DNA from: Rhizobacter sp. Root1238
GTDB taxonomy: Bacteria; Pseudomonadota; Gammaproteobacteria; Burkholderiales; Burkholderiaceae_C
Reading direction: 5' to 3'
Assembly: GCF_001425825.1 (NCBI RefSeq)
Contig: NZ_LMDM01000020.1
Location: forward strand, 84,979 to 145,323
Length of the DNA: 60,345 bases
How positions within the stretch are numbered: the stretch's first letter is position 1; every line of letters starts with the position of its first letter. Positions 1 to 9,009 of this stretch are shown one piece after another. The translations under genes were made by a program, and so were the position numbers. Under the pieces are notes generated by a model. It saw only the letters and a program-made list of their open reading frames with translations, ran no database searches and was not told the DNA's origin.

Positions 1-957
1 GTAGAAGGTCTTCAGCGGGCTCCATCCGCCCGGGTTGGCGATGTCGGGGTTGGTCGAGTACGCGGCATTGCCGTTCTGGGTCACCAGGTACCACAGCCGC
101 GAAGGCGCATGGAAGAACACGAACGGCGCGGCCCGGTACCCGGCCCCGATGGCGCTGGCGTCGAGGAAGTAGGGCGTTGCCGATCCGGCGTTCGACCAGT
201 CCGTGAAGGAGCGGTATTCAAGGCCCCACCCGTTGCCCTTGGCCTGGGTGGAGAACACGTGCCACAGGCCGTTGTAGTACACGACCGACGGGTCCTTGAT
301 CGCCACTTCCGGGAACTGCGCCGCGGGCTTGGCCACCATCAGCGCCGCGCTCGAGGTCCAGCGGAAGCTGGACGGCAGCGCCACGTTGCCGGTGCCGCCG
401 CCCGGCGGCGGTGTGGTGGTGGTGCCGACGGGCACGAGCGCCCAGGTCTGGTTGCGGCCGCTGAAGTCGGTGTACTGCGTGACGTCGCCACCATCGGCGG
501 TGGACGCGCCGGCGACCTCGAGCGCCTTGCCCGAATTGCGGTTGATGAAGCGCACCGCGTTGTTGTCGGTGCCGACCAGCTGCCACTGCTGGTTGCTGCC
601 GTCGTGGTCGGTGTACTGGTTGACGGCGGCCCCGTCGGCGGTGGAGAAGTTCCACACGTCGACGACCTTGCCCGAGTGCCTGTTCTTCAGCCGGTAGCTG
701 CCATTGCCGGAACTCACCAGCTGGAACTGCTGGTTGGCGCCGTCGTGCCGGCTCCACTGGCGGAACTCGGCGCCGTCGCCGGTCATCCAGTTGTAGAGGT
801 CGAGCGCCTTGCCGCTGTTGGCATTGACGACGACGTACCAGGTGTTGGCGTCGACCGTGACGGCGGCCTGTGCCGGGGCGGCCACCAGCGCGCCCGCCGA
901 CAGCACGAAGGCCGCCAGCGTCGACAGCGTGTTGCGAAGTTGCATCGTGTTCTTCAT
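1..957 (-). CDS. GH62 alpha-L-arabinofuranosidase with N-terminal ricin-type lectin domain (3' end outside window)
   Basis: Secreted enzyme expected to release arabinose side chains from arabinoxylan. The visible 319 residues are a signal peptide (about 1-32, ending APAQAA), a ricin/CBM13-like beta-trefoil (about 33-175) with three Q-x-W-type repeats (NQQFQL, NQQWQL, NQTWAL), a Thr/Pro/Gly linker (about 177-188), then the start of a GH62 domain (FRWTSS, IKDPSVVYYNG with the expected catalytic-base Asp, and AYSTNPDI). The start at 957 is preceded by GGAGAC. The gene runs off the left edge, so the C-terminal half of the catalytic domain is not seen. It lies in a run of minus-strand xylan-degrading genes. 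The family call is firm; substrate preference is inferred from the family. Confidence 0.85.
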   Translation of the reverse strand, partial: MKNTMQLRNTLSTLAAFVLSAGALVAAPAQAAVTVDANTWYVVVNANSGKALDLYNWMTGDGAEFRQWSRHDGANQQFQLVSSGNGSYRLKNRHSGKVVDVWNFSTADGAAVNQYTDHDGSNQQWQLVGTDNNAVRFINRNSGKALEVAGASTADGGDVTQYTDFSGRNQTWALVPVGTTTTPPPGGGTGNVALPSSFRWTSSAALMVAKPAAQFPEVAIKDPSVVYYNGLWHVFSTQAKGNGWGLEYRSFTDWSNAGSATPYFLDASAIGAGYRAAPFVFFHAPSRLWYLVTQNGNAAYSTNPDIANPGGWSPLKTFY

Positions 958-985
958 GACATGTCTCCGTTCAGGTGAGAGGGGC

Positions 986-2314
986 TCACAGGTCACCGAA
1001 TCCGATGGCGCCATTGCAATGCAGCCATTCGCTGCGGCCGCTGCCGCCGCCGCACCGGCCGTTCTGGTACACGCCGGTGTTGTAGGTCTGGTTCTCGGCC
1101 TGCCGCACATTGCCGTTCACGCTCAGGTAGTCGACCTGGACGTCACGGCCCGCGGCGTCGTTGGTGAACTCCACCGTGCTGCCGCCCGACAGGCTGGTCG
1201 TGAAGGTGTAGTTGGTCATGGTCCTGCCGAGCGTCCAGCTCTGCACCGCGGTGCCGCCGATGCGCAGCGTCACGCGTTCCTGGCCCGAGGTGCCGCGTGC
1301 GCGCACGACGATGGACTTGGTGGTCGTGCCGCCGCCGCCGCCGGGATTGCTGCTGCGCACGTAGTTGGCGAGCCAGGTCAGCGCCGGCCGCTCGCTGCCG
1401 TCGCGGCGCACGAGGTGGGAGTTGGCCACCCAGGTCTGGCCTTCGATGTAGCCCCACAGCGTGACGCCGGCGACGGCCGGGTGCGTCCACAGCAGCGGGA
1501 ACTTCTCCCGATAGCGCGCCAGCTGCGTGGCGTCGTCACCGGTCATGTCCAGCTCGGACACGTAGATCGGCAGGCCGGCCTGGGCCAGCGAGTCCAGGTT
1601 CTGCGTGATCGTCGCCGGCGCCAGGTTGTCCATGCTGAAGTAGTGCGACTGGATGCCCACGCCGTCGATCAGGCCGCGCGACTTCAGGATGTTGACGATG
1701 CCCTTGTAGCGGTTCACCGCATTGGCGTCGTTGATGATCCCGTACTCGTTGATCAGGAGCTTGGCGTTGGGGCAGTGCTGGCGCGCCTTCTGGAACGACC
1801 AGACGATCCAGTCCCAGCCGGTCGCGCCCGCGCCGCCGAGGGCCTCGCGGTAGCTGGCCGGCTGGTGCAGCGGCTCGTTGACCACGTCGATGTACTGCGT
1901 CTGCGGGTAGCGCTGGCAGTACTGCCGCATGAAGTCCTCGACCTCTTCGGCCTGTTGCGCGGGGCCCAGGCTGCCGATCCATCTCGGCTCCTGCGAACCC
2001 CACACGAAGGTGTGCTGCTTGAACGCGAAGCCGTTCGAGCGGGCGTAGTTGTAGGCCTGGTCGAGCTGGCCCCAGTTCATCTGGCCGCGCGCCGGCTCGA
2101 CCGACTCCCACTTGCCGGCGTTCTCGGGCGAGACCTGGTTCCAGTAGGCGCTGAAGTTGCCGGGCGGGTTGCCGGCAATGATGTTGCCCAGGAACTTGGG
2201 CTTGCCGACGGCGATCTGTGCGTGCGCCAGGCCGGCTGAACCCAGCAGGCCGAGGGTGGCCGCGGTGCAGATCGTGGTGCGGCCCATGGCCGTGAAGATG
2301 CGTGAGGTGTTCAC
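986..2314 (-). CDS. GH10 endo-beta-1,4-xylanase with C-terminal CBM60-like xylan-binding module
   Basis: Secreted endoxylanase (442 aa). The chosen start is the GTG at 2314, preceded by GGGAGAC; the reading frame extends further upstream but without a ribosome site. Signal peptide about 1-32 (GLAHA). GH10 barrel about 34-320 with acid/base Glu147 in VVNEP and nucleophile Glu254 in SELDM, plus the WGxxQ-type loop. A Gly-rich linker (about 324-330) leads to a Ca-dependent CBM60/CBM36-like domain (RARGTSGQE, VEFTNDA, RDVQVDYL). It ends 29 bp before the GH62 gene and follows the GH30 gene by 43 bp, so the three may be co-transcribed as a xylanolytic unit. No LacI-type operator is visible directly upstream. 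Confidence 0.92.
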   Translation of the reverse strand: MNTSRIFTAMGRTTICTAATLGLLGSAGLAHAQIAVGKPKFLGNIIAGNPPGNFSAYWNQVSPENAGKWESVEPARGQMNWGQLDQAYNYARSNGFAFKQHTFVWGSQEPRWIGSLGPAQQAEEVEDFMRQYCQRYPQTQYIDVVNEPLHQPASYREALGGAGATGWDWIVWSFQKARQHCPNAKLLINEYGIINDANAVNRYKGIVNILKSRGLIDGVGIQSHYFSMDNLAPATITQNLDSLAQAGLPIYVSELDMTGDDATQLARYREKFPLLWTHPAVAGVTLWGYIEGQTWVANSHLVRRDGSERPALTWLANYVRSSNPGGGGGTTTKSIVVRARGTSGQERVTLRIGGTAVQSWTLGRTMTNYTFTTSLSGGSTVEFTNDAAGRDVQVDYLSVNGNVRQAENQTYNTGVYQNGRCGGGSGRSEWLHCNGAIGFGDL

Positions 2315-2357
2315 TGTTCGTCTCCCTTGATGTGTTGAACGGATCGGATCGACTTTC

Positions 2358-4499
2358 TCAGTTGACCAAGGTCGTGATGCTCTTGGCCGGCAGCGAAATG
2401 GAGAAGGTGTTTGCACTGACGCCGATGGCGGGCTGCCGCTCGAACGTGGCGTTCGCGGTGGTGCGGTACGGCGTCAGGCTGGTCAGCGATCGACCGGCGG
2501 GGGCGATCGAGGTCGTGAGGGTGACGTCGGCCGCGTTCTCGTTCACGAGCACGACCACCGCCTTGCTGTCGGCCGCGCCGGGCGGCGTTCCGAACGCCGA
2601 GACGCGGACGCCCTTTTGCGGCAGCGAGGTCGCGTCGTAGTGGACGTAGCCCGGACGAATGAAGTACGAGAAATGCTTCAGGCCGATGCCGAAGTAGGTC
2701 GGCTTGTTGTTCGTGCCGATCAGGCCGGTCGGCGTCGCGTCGTTGGAATTGACGAGCCACCAATGGACGTAGGCGTTGTACTGCGACAGCGTCAGGCCGT
2801 CGTGGACTTCCTTGGCCATCGCGATGGCGTCGTCGACGCTGGTCGGCCATGACGTCTTGCCGTCGGCCTTGTTGACCGAATCGAGGAAGTGCTCGGTCAT
2901 CCAGACCTCCTTCCCGAGCTTCTGGGCCGCGCCGGAATAGTTCGGTGTGCCGCCGTACAGGTGACCGCCGACGATCGAGAGGGCGCTGGCGGCCTTGGCG
3001 TCGGCCAGCAGCGTGTCGGTGGTGGCCTGCGAGTAGTAGAACGACTCCGGCGCCATCAGCTTGGTCGTCGTGCCGGAGATGGCCGCTGCGCCGTAGCCGC
3101 CGACCCAGGCCGTCATCTCGTCGGCGTTCCACAGACAGGACTCGTAGTCCTTGGGATCCCAGTCGGGCTCGTTCTGCAGCGAGACGGCGTAGAGCTTCAC
3201 GTTGCGGCTGGCGGCGTACCGGATGTAGGCGTTCAGGTACTGGGCGTAGTCCGCGTACTTCGCGGGATCGAGGCGCCCGCTGTAGAGCGGGTTCGTGCGA
3301 TCGGCGTTGACGATCTTCAGGCTCGCGGGCGGCGACCACGGCGAGGCGAAGACCAGGGCGCCGCGTGCCTGCGCGGAAATGCCGTTCTCGAGCTCCGCGG
3401 TCCATTGACCGGTATCGGCCGTCCTGGCGGAAGCGTTCCAGTCGGCGGGCGCGATCCGCAGTCGAAGGATGCTCAGCCCGAGGCTGTCGGCGCCGCTGGT
3501 GCCGAACAGGACGTTCATGCGGTCGTCCGTCATCTTGTTGTAATACCAGGCCGCCGAGCCGCCGAACCCCTGGACGGTCTGCTTCGCATCGCCGAAGTCG
3601 ATGGCCGCCATGGCCGGGGCGGGCGCGATGGTCAGCGTGGTGCTGATCACCGACGAGATGTAGTGCGCGCTGTCCTTCGGGACGAACGTCGCCTGGACGA
3701 GCGCCGTCCCGGCGGCGGCCGTCGTCGCGGTGCCCAGCGGCTTGCCGTCGGCGGTCATGTAGGAGGCTGGATCGGCGGTGCCCTGGATGCCATAGATCGC
3801 GTACGGCGCGGTGGTGATCTGCGAGGACGTGAGCGCGGTCCCCTGGAGCACGGCCGACGGAAGGTCCCAACGGACCGGCGGCTGCGCCTTGTGGACCGTC
3901 AGCTTGCGCACGACGGTGGTCGTCGGGTACTTGGTCTTGTCCTGCGGCGTGAACGTGAGCGACAGCGTCTGGACGCCGACCTCGGGCTTCGCGCCAACGG
4001 CGGGTGCATAGGTGAACGTGCCTGCGACGCTCGCCTTCGCGTTCAGCTGGGCCGTGCTGAGGGCCGTTCCCCAATCGATGGCGGCTGGATCGGGCCAGGT
4101 GATTTGCACAGCGGGCGCAGGCGCAGGCGCAGGCGCAGGCGCAGGCGCAGGCGCAGGCGCAGGCGCAGGTGCAGGTGCAGGCGCAGGCGCAGGTGCAGGT
4201 GCAGGTGCAGGTGCAGGTGCAGGTGCAGGTGCAGGTGCAGGTGCAGGCGCAGGCGCAGGCGCAGGTGCGGGTGCGGGCGCAGGTGCGGGCGCAGGTGCGG
4301 GTGCGGGTGCGGGCGCAGGTGCGGGTGCGGGTGCGGGTGCGGGCGCAGGCGCAGGCGCAGGCGCAGGTGCGGGCGCTGACCCGACCGGTGCGGCAGCGGT
4401 GCCCGAGTCGTTACCACCACCGCAGGCAGACAGCACCATGGCGCACAGCAGTGCACTCGTTGCAGTGGCGAGTCTGGGTCGTTGGCTGGGCATGCTCAT
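2358..4499 (-). CDS. GH30 glucuronoxylanase-like lipoprotein with long Ala-Pro linker and Ig-like repeats
   Basis: Predicted surface lipoprotein (713 aa). Lipobox LSAC with Cys26; an almost pure Ala-Pro linker about residues 41-130 encoded by a hexanucleotide repeat; two Ig-like repeats (about 131-290, each ending in FTPQD/FVPKD-type motifs); and a GH30 catalytic domain (about 291-713) opening with [13 protein letters not shown]. Putative acid/base is Glu444 (QNEPDW) and nucleophile Glu536 (TEHF). GH30 enzymes of this type cut glucuronoxylan. ATG at 4499 or 4493; upstream AGGATC gives weak support for 4499. The linker may span the cell envelope. The exact GH30 subfamily, and so specificity, is inferred. 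Confidence 0.85.
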   Translation of the reverse strand: MSMPSQRPRLATATSALLCAMVLSACGGGNDSGTAAAPVGSAPAPAPAPAPAPAPAPAPAPAPAPAPAPAPAPAPAPAPAPAPAPAPAPAPAPAPAPAPAPAPAPAPAPAPAPAPAPAPAPAPAPAPAPAVQITWPDPAAIDWGTALSTAQLNAKASVAGTFTYAPAVGAKPEVGVQTLSLTFTPQDKTKYPTTTVVRKLTVHKAQPPVRWDLPSAVLQGTALTSSQITTAPYAIYGIQGTADPASYMTADGKPLGTATTAAAGTALVQATFVPKDSAHYISSVISTTLTIAPAPAMAAIDFGDAKQTVQGFGGSAAWYYNKMTDDRMNVLFGTSGADSLGLSILRLRIAPADWNASARTADTGQWTAELENGISAQARGALVFASPWSPPASLKIVNADRTNPLYSGRLDPAKYADYAQYLNAYIRYAASRNVKLYAVSLQNEPDWDPKDYESCLWNADEMTAWVGGYGAAAISGTTTKLMAPESFYYSQATTDTLLADAKAASALSIVGGHLYGGTPNYSGAAQKLGKEVWMTEHFLDSVNKADGKTSWPTSVDDAIAMAKEVHDGLTLSQYNAYVHWWLVNSNDATPTGLIGTNNKPTYFGIGLKHFSYFIRPGYVHYDATSLPQKGVRVSAFGTPPGAADSKAVVVLVNENAADVTLTTSIAPAGRSLTSLTPYRTTANATFERQPAIGVSANTFSISLPAKSITTLVN
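4111..4377. repeat. Hexanucleotide repeat array encoding the Ala-Pro linker
   Basis: About 45 tandem hexamers read on the plus strand as GGCGCA, GGTGCA or GGTGCG. They lie wholly inside the GH30 gene and encode alternating Pro-Ala on the minus strand. The variants occur in blocks (GGCGCA, then GGTGCA, then mixed GGTGCG/GGCGCA), as expected for expansion by slippage or unequal exchange. Whole-hexamer changes keep the frame, so linker length can vary without breaking the enzyme. Confidence 0.95.
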
Positions 4500-4853
4500 C
4501 GTGAAGATCCTGTTGCGTCAAAGTGCGGGCGCCATCTCTTTCGATGTGCAACGCCCCCGATTTCCGGCGCGATTGTGTGAGTCGCGATGTGAGGAAAATT
4601 GACGAAACTTGCGGAAACGATGGATGCCCACGCAGGGCGTTGGCGCTGCGAGACGCAGTGCAACAGAGTGCAATTTCAACGCATCCGATTTACATCGAAT
4701 CGGGTCGATGCCCCGGATGCACCGGCCCGCGTACTCATGCAGATCGGCGAGGGCGGCGAGGGCGGCGCATCGAGATCATGAATCGATCGACAGCCGATCA
4801 TTTCTTCGGTAGGCGCGACCGCCAGACTTCGGGCCTTTGGCGGAGTCCAGGTC
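4500..4853. other. Intergenic region between divergent GH30 and solute-binding-protein genes
   Basis: This 354-bp stretch holds no convincing gene. It must contain the two divergent promoters, but I see no strong -35/-10 pair and no copy of the LacI-type TGCAAGCGCTTGCA palindrome found elsewhere in the locus. Base composition is slightly more AT-rich than the neighbouring genes. Confidence 0.5.
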
Positions 4854-5756
4854 ATGTCTTCATTTCAGCCCCGCGCGTTGCTGTGCCTGCTGCTGCTTGG
4901 TTCCACCGGCGCCGCGTGGTCGCAATCCCAGGGCGACACCCTGGCCAGGATCCGCGACAGCCGGACCATCACCATCGGCGTGCGCGAATCGGCCCGGCCC
5001 TTCTCGTTCCTGAACGCGCAGAAGCAACCCATCGGCTACTCGGTCGAGTTGTGCATGAACGCCGTCGAGGAGATCAAGCGCGAGCTGAAGCTCGGCGAAC
5101 TCAAGGTGCAGTTCAAGGTCGTCAGCGGCGCGGAGCGCATTCCCAAGCTGCAGAGCGGCGAGATCGACCTCGAATGCGGCTCGACGACCAACACGCAGGC
5201 GCGCCAGCAGAAGGTCGATTTCAGCTACTCGTTCTTCGTGGCCTCGATGCGCGTGCTGACGCCCCGAAGCATTCGCGTGGAGTCCGTGAAGGACCTGAAC
5301 GGATTGCCCATCGCGCTGATCAAGGGCACCACTTCGGAGAAGCTGTTCAGGCAATTGGCCGATGGAGAACTGCGTGCGGAGTTCCAGTCCTATGCCAGCA
5401 ATGCCGAGGCGTACCAGGCGCTGAAGGAAGGCCGGGCCCGGGCCTTTCCGCAGGACGACTCCTTGCTGCTCGGCCTGGCGTCTGCCGACAGGGCGCTCGA
5501 TTCGCTCGAGGTGAGCCCGCTGGCGCTGTCGGTCGAACCCTATGCGGTGATGGTCCGAAAGGGCGACAAGGCCTTGCTGGCGGCCGTGGACCGCAGCTTG
5601 ATGCGGCTCTACGCGAGTGGCGAGATCAACGCGCTGTACGACAAGTGGTTCATGACCGACACGCTGACGATCCGGATGAGCCGGCTGACGCGCGACGGTT
5701 TTGCACGCCCCAACAAGGAGGCTGGCGTCGCGGCGCTGCTCGGCTTCTCGCTCTGA
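4854..5756 (+). CDS. Periplasmic amino-acid-type solute-binding protein (SBP_bac_3)
   Basis: Family 3 extracellular solute-binding protein (300 aa), resembling GltI-type polar amino-acid receptors of ABC importers. Signal peptide about 1-23; the family signature ITIGVRESARPFSFLN and GYSVELCMNAV is near the N-terminus, followed by IDLECGSTTNT. GGAGTCCAGGTC precedes the ATG. No permease or ATPase gene adjoins it, so it is either an orphan receptor or a stand-alone sensor-type protein. It diverges from the xylanase genes, and a link to carbohydrate use is positional only. Confidence 0.8.
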   Translation: MSSFQPRALLCLLLLGSTGAAWSQSQGDTLARIRDSRTITIGVRESARPFSFLNAQKQPIGYSVELCMNAVEEIKRELKLGELKVQFKVVSGAERIPKLQSGEIDLECGSTTNTQARQQKVDFSYSFFVASMRVLTPRSIRVESVKDLNGLPIALIKGTTSEKLFRQLADGELRAEFQSYASNAEAYQALKEGRARAFPQDDSLLLGLASADRALDSLEVSPLALSVEPYAVMVRKGDKALLAAVDRSLMRLYASGEINALYDKWFMTDTLTIRMSRLTRDGFARPNKEAGVAALLGFSL

Positions 5757-5768
5757 TTCCGACGCCGT

Positions 5769-6470
5769 TCAGCGACCCAGCGCGAGGCGCCCCACCTGGA
5801 AGTCAACGTCGCGCTTGCCGCCACCCACCTTGGCGTCGGCCACTTCCACGGCCGACAGGGCGCCCTGCGTGACCGCGATGGTTCGCGCATTGGCACCGCA
5901 GTACGACTCGGAGGCGAACCTGGCCAGCGGGATGCTGTACTCGCGCAGTTCCGGCGTGACCGGCTGCAGCACGACGGGGTAGCAGCCGGCATCGCGAATG
6001 GCCTTCTCGTCGCCGAGCACGCGGATGCGCAGCACGCCCGGCGTGCTGGCGGCGAGTTGCAGCGTCAAGGTCTTGTAGGCCGAGGCGTCCACCGGTTTGC
6101 CTGCGCGGCCCACGCCGACGGTGAAACCGACCCCGGCCCAGGTGCTGCCCTTCTGCGGCCAGATCACCCCCGTCACGCGGGCGACCCCATCGGCGGCCGC
6201 CAGCTTGCCGACCGAGGCATCGCCGGCCTTCTCGGCATACGCGAAGGCATCGGTGGAGCCGCCTTGTTCGGTCCCGGCGCCGGCCTTCATGGTCGCCAGC
6301 ACGAGGCGGGTGCCGTCGACCGCCGGCTCGGCGGCCGTGCTGGTCGGTGCGCGCGCGGCGTCGTTGCTTGCGGCGGCCGTCGGTGCGCGCGCCGTGGTGC
6401 AGCCCGCGGCCAGCACGGCGACGATCAGGGTGGCGAGCGCTGCAGGGCCCGTGGCGCTTCTGGTGTTCAT
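5769..6470 (-). CDS. Small lipoprotein with putative carbohydrate-binding domain (paralogue A)
   Basis: 233-aa lipoprotein (lipobox LAAGC, Cys24) with one beta-rich domain about 55-233. The domain carries GSTWAGVGF, LRIRVLG, a DAGCYPVVLQ motif and SYCGANARTI. Similar motifs recur in the N-terminal half of the GH16-like protein at 11103 and, more weakly, in the lipoprotein at 12640. Its ATG overlaps the stop of the GH26 gene (ATGA) and is preceded by GAGGAAACC, so it is translationally coupled. I do not recognise a named family; a galactose-binding-like or CBM-like fold is an inference from the pattern and from glycosidase neighbours. Confidence 0.75.
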   Translation of the reverse strand: MNTRSATGPAALATLIVAVLAAGCTTARAPTAAASNDAARAPTSTAAEPAVDGTRLVLATMKAGAGTEQGGSTDAFAYAEKAGDASVGKLAAADGVARVTGVIWPQKGSTWAGVGFTVGVGRAGKPVDASAYKTLTLQLAASTPGVLRIRVLGDEKAIRDAGCYPVVLQPVTPELREYSIPLARFASESYCGANARTIAVTQGALSAVEVADAKVGGGKRDVDFQVGRLALGR

Positions 6471-7516
6471 GCCGGTTTCCTCGTGGTGGTGATGGACAGC
6501 AGCGCGTTCCCATTGCCGCGAATGGACGCGCGGCGAAGGCCCTGGATGGCGGCGCGCCAGCAGTCGTTGCTGGAGGTCAGCGCCCAGCTGGTCTCCTTGA
6601 CGATGTCGAACCAGGTGAAGGCGCGGACGTTGGGCAGCGTCTCGATGTCGCTGAACATGCGCTCGATCCACGCGACCTTGTCGCCGCCGATTTCCGAGCA
6701 GCCGAGTTCGGCCAGCACGATGGGCTTGGACGGCGCGATCTCGCGCGCCATGGCGACCGCAGCGCCGAAGACCTGGCTGAAGGGCTTCCAGTGCGACCAG
6801 CTCTGGCTGGTGCCGAAGTTGTAGCCGTCGATGCCGATCCAGTCGACGTACTCGTCGCCGGGGTAGGCGGCGCGCGGGTCGTTCCAGGACTCCGCGGGCG
6901 TGCTGTCGTTGTTGAAGCACCAGACCCAGCGGACCTTGTGGGCGCCGGCCGCGCGAAAGCGCTCGACGATGTGGCGATGGGCCCGCGCAAAGAGCTGGGG
7001 CTGGCGCCCGTTCTTCACCAGGCACCAGGGGTACCAGTCGCCATTGAATTCATGGCCCACGCGCAGCATGAAGGGGTGGTCGATGCGTGCCGCGCCCTGC
7101 GCCCACGCGTCGATGGTGGCATCCCACTTGCCTGCGACGATGTCGGCGAGCGGCACGGGGCTGTTGTCGAAGCCCCAGGGCTCCCAGGTCACTTGCGCCG
7201 CCACGCCGTGCTGCGCGAGGAACCGGATCTGCGACTCCGGAAAAGCCGCGCCGAAGCGGGTGAACCACATCGCGGCCGCCGGCTGGCGGCGCAGGTCGGC
7301 TTGCGCGTCGTCCAGCAGGTCGGGCAGCGCGCTCTCGCGGAAGAGGCCGAAGAAAATGCCGCGGGCGCTGTCCTCGTCGCGGTCGACGATGACCGGCAAT
7401 GCCAGCGCATCGTCGAGCCCCGACGCCTTCTTCGGCGGACTGCCGCAGGCCGGCAGGCCCAGGCCGAGCGCCGAGGCGGCGAGCAGGCGGCGGCGCAGGC
7501 GTTGATCGGGCCTCAT
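6467..7516 (-). CDS. GH26 family glycosidase lipoprotein (mannanase- or beta-1,3-xylanase-like)
   Basis: 349-aa lipoprotein (LPAC, Cys24) with a full GH26 barrel. Putative acid/base Glu156 sits in GHEFNGDWYPW and nucleophile Glu270 in VLAELGCSE. Known GH26 activities include endo-beta-mannanase, lichenase and beta-1,3-xylanase; sequence alone does not decide which. The start overlaps the stop of the upstream glycosidase (ATGA at 7513-7516) and its own stop overlaps the next ATG, giving a tightly coupled three-gene operon behind the LacI-type operator at 8863. Confidence 0.87.
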   Translation of the reverse strand: MRPDQRLRRRLLAASALGLGLPACGSPPKKASGLDDALALPVIVDRDEDSARGIFFGLFRESALPDLLDDAQADLRRQPAAAMWFTRFGAAFPESQIRFLAQHGVAAQVTWEPWGFDNSPVPLADIVAGKWDATIDAWAQGAARIDHPFMLRVGHEFNGDWYPWCLVKNGRQPQLFARAHRHIVERFRAAGAHKVRWVWCFNNDSTPAESWNDPRAAYPGDEYVDWIGIDGYNFGTSQSWSHWKPFSQVFGAAVAMAREIAPSKPIVLAELGCSEIGGDKVAWIERMFSDIETLPNVRAFTWFDIVKETSWALTSSNDCWRAAIQGLRRASIRGNGNALLSITTTRKPA

Positions 7517-8841
7517 GGTGCCAGCTCCAGCCGGACGATCGCCATCGAGCGGGCGGGCAGGGTGATCGTGCGCTCCGCCTGTGCGGCGAGCGGCTGCAAC
7601 GGCTTCTCGTCGTCCGCGATGCCCGCGTCGAAGAAGCGTGCGTCCTTCAGCGTCAACGCGGCCTGGCCGTCGATGCGCACCGGACGGGCCTGGGTGCCGG
7701 TGTTGAACAGCACGAGTTGAAACTGCGAGCCTTTCTTCGTCGCATGGGCCCACAGCATCGGGTCGCTGCTGGTCGCTTCGACGAAGGCGCCGTCCAGCTC
7801 GCCCAGCATGCCGAAGCCGTAGTAGGTCGGGCGCGGCACGCCCGCGGTGTCCAGCAGCCCGTGGAAGCCGGTGCCCATGTAGGCGAAGTAGTGGGCCAGG
7901 CTCACCCCTTGCTGCGCCATGCGCAAGGCCGATTCGGCCGCCCACATCGCACCCACCTGGTCGGACAGGAAGCGCGGCCGGTCGGTGTGCCACGACAGGC
8001 CGTATTCCGTCACGCCGAACCGGATGCTTCGCTTGTGGCCGAGCGGGTTGCGTGCGCGGTCCTTCCACAGGGCGGAGAAGCGTGCGGTCAAGCGGTCGAC
8101 CTCGGTCACCGTGGCGAGCGCGGCCTCTTCGGTGCCATCGCCTCCGGTGGGGTAGATGTGCCAGGTGAGCACGTCCACGGCGTCGCCGCAGAGTTCGACG
8201 AAGCGCTCGAGGAAGAGCGGGGCGCCGGGCTGGTCACCCGAGACGGCGGGGCCGGCGATCAGGGCCTTCGGGTCCTCGCGGCGAATCGCCGCGGCCTGCT
8301 CACGAAAGACGTCGCAATAGCGCCGGACCGTCCAGCTCGCGTCGCCGCGCACGGTGCTGAACAGATCGGGCTCGTTGCCGATCTCCCAGATCCTGACGTC
8401 CAGCCCGCGGGCGCGGGCCAGGCGCACGGCGCGGGCCGCGTCCTGCGGCGTGTTGGCGCCCGGGCGGTCGGGTCGCCCCTGGAACACGCGCGTCTGCACG
8501 AGCAGCTCGCGTTCGCCCGCGACCTGCGACAGCAGCGACTTGAACGCGTCCAGCGTCGGCTCGTCCATGTCGTGGTCATCGCCGACGTTGCCGCCAGGAA
8601 AGCGCAGTGCAGCGGCCGGAACCTTGGCCAGTTCATCGCGGAATTCCGTCACCGACATCCAGTTGCCGAAGTTGAACCCGGACAGCACCTGCCGATTGAC
8701 GGGTGGACCGGCGCGCGACGGGTCGATGCGCACCGTGGCGACCTGCGCGTTCGCCCAGGTCGCCACCGTGACGGCGAAGACGCCGACGCAGCGCGCGAGC
8801 GAGCGGAGGGGGAGGGGGTGAGGGAGGGCTTTCGGCTTCAT
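7513..8841 (-). CDS. Secreted clan GH-A glycosidase (GH39/GH51/GH79-like)
   Basis: 442-aa secreted protein; signal peptide about 1-32 (ATWANAQ). It shows the two-glutamate layout of clan GH-A: acid/base Glu157 in IWEIGNEPDLF and nucleophile Glu279 in FGVTEYGLSW, followed by a beta-sandwich (about 350-442). The exact family is uncertain; beta-xylosidase, arabinofuranosidase or glucuronidase-type activity would all fit. First gene of the operon: a perfect palindromic operator lies 22 bp upstream of the ATG. The Met at 8841 was chosen over a start at 8916 because the signal peptide begins there and the operator would otherwise be inside the gene. Confidence 0.75.
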   Translation of the reverse strand: MKPKALPHPLPLRSLARCVGVFAVTVATWANAQVATVRIDPSRAGPPVNRQVLSGFNFGNWMSVTEFRDELAKVPAAALRFPGGNVGDDHDMDEPTLDAFKSLLSQVAGERELLVQTRVFQGRPDRPGANTPQDAARAVRLARARGLDVRIWEIGNEPDLFSTVRGDASWTVRRYCDVFREQAAAIRREDPKALIAGPAVSGDQPGAPLFLERFVELCGDAVDVLTWHIYPTGGDGTEEAALATVTEVDRLTARFSALWKDRARNPLGHKRSIRFGVTEYGLSWHTDRPRFLSDQVGAMWAAESALRMAQQGVSLAHYFAYMGTGFHGLLDTAGVPRPTYYGFGMLGELDGAFVEATSSDPMLWAHATKKGSQFQLVLFNTGTQARPVRIDGQAALTLKDARFFDAGIADDEKPLQPLAAQAERTITLPARSMAIVRLELAP

Positions 8842-8862
8842 GGCCGGCACGATAGCGCGCCG

Positions 8863-8876
8863 TGCAAGCGCTTGCA
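8863..8876. promoter_or_regulatory. LacI-type operator upstream of the GH-A/GH26 operon
   Basis: TGCAAGCGCTTGCA is a perfect 14-bp palindrome with the central CG typical of LacI/GalR-family operators. It lies just upstream of the minus-strand glycosidase start, and the LacI-family gene begins 134 bp away. The same core recurs at 10142. Binding by that regulator is inferred. Confidence 0.8.
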
Positions 8877-8990
8877 ACAGAAGGGCCTGACCGTTCTTGC
8901 GAATCGTCGGATGCAAGCGGGAAACCCCGTGGTTTGCCGGGCGTCATACCCCGACCCGCGCGGCCCTTTTCCTTCCATGCGCCAGAAAGT

Positions 8991-8998
8991 CAAGCGCT
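8991..8998. promoter_or_regulatory. Possible degenerate LacI operator before the lacI-type gene
   Basis: CAAGCGCT matches the core of the two perfect palindromes. About 10 of 14 operator positions agree when flanks are included. It lies 11 bp before the ATG of the LacI-family gene and could mediate autoregulation. This is a weak site. Confidence 0.3.
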
Positions 8999-9009
8999 AT
9001 CATCGAGCC

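Noticed and set aside
4111-4377. Possible CRISPR or other spaced repeat
   Set aside because: The unit is a 6-bp in-frame coding repeat with no spacers.
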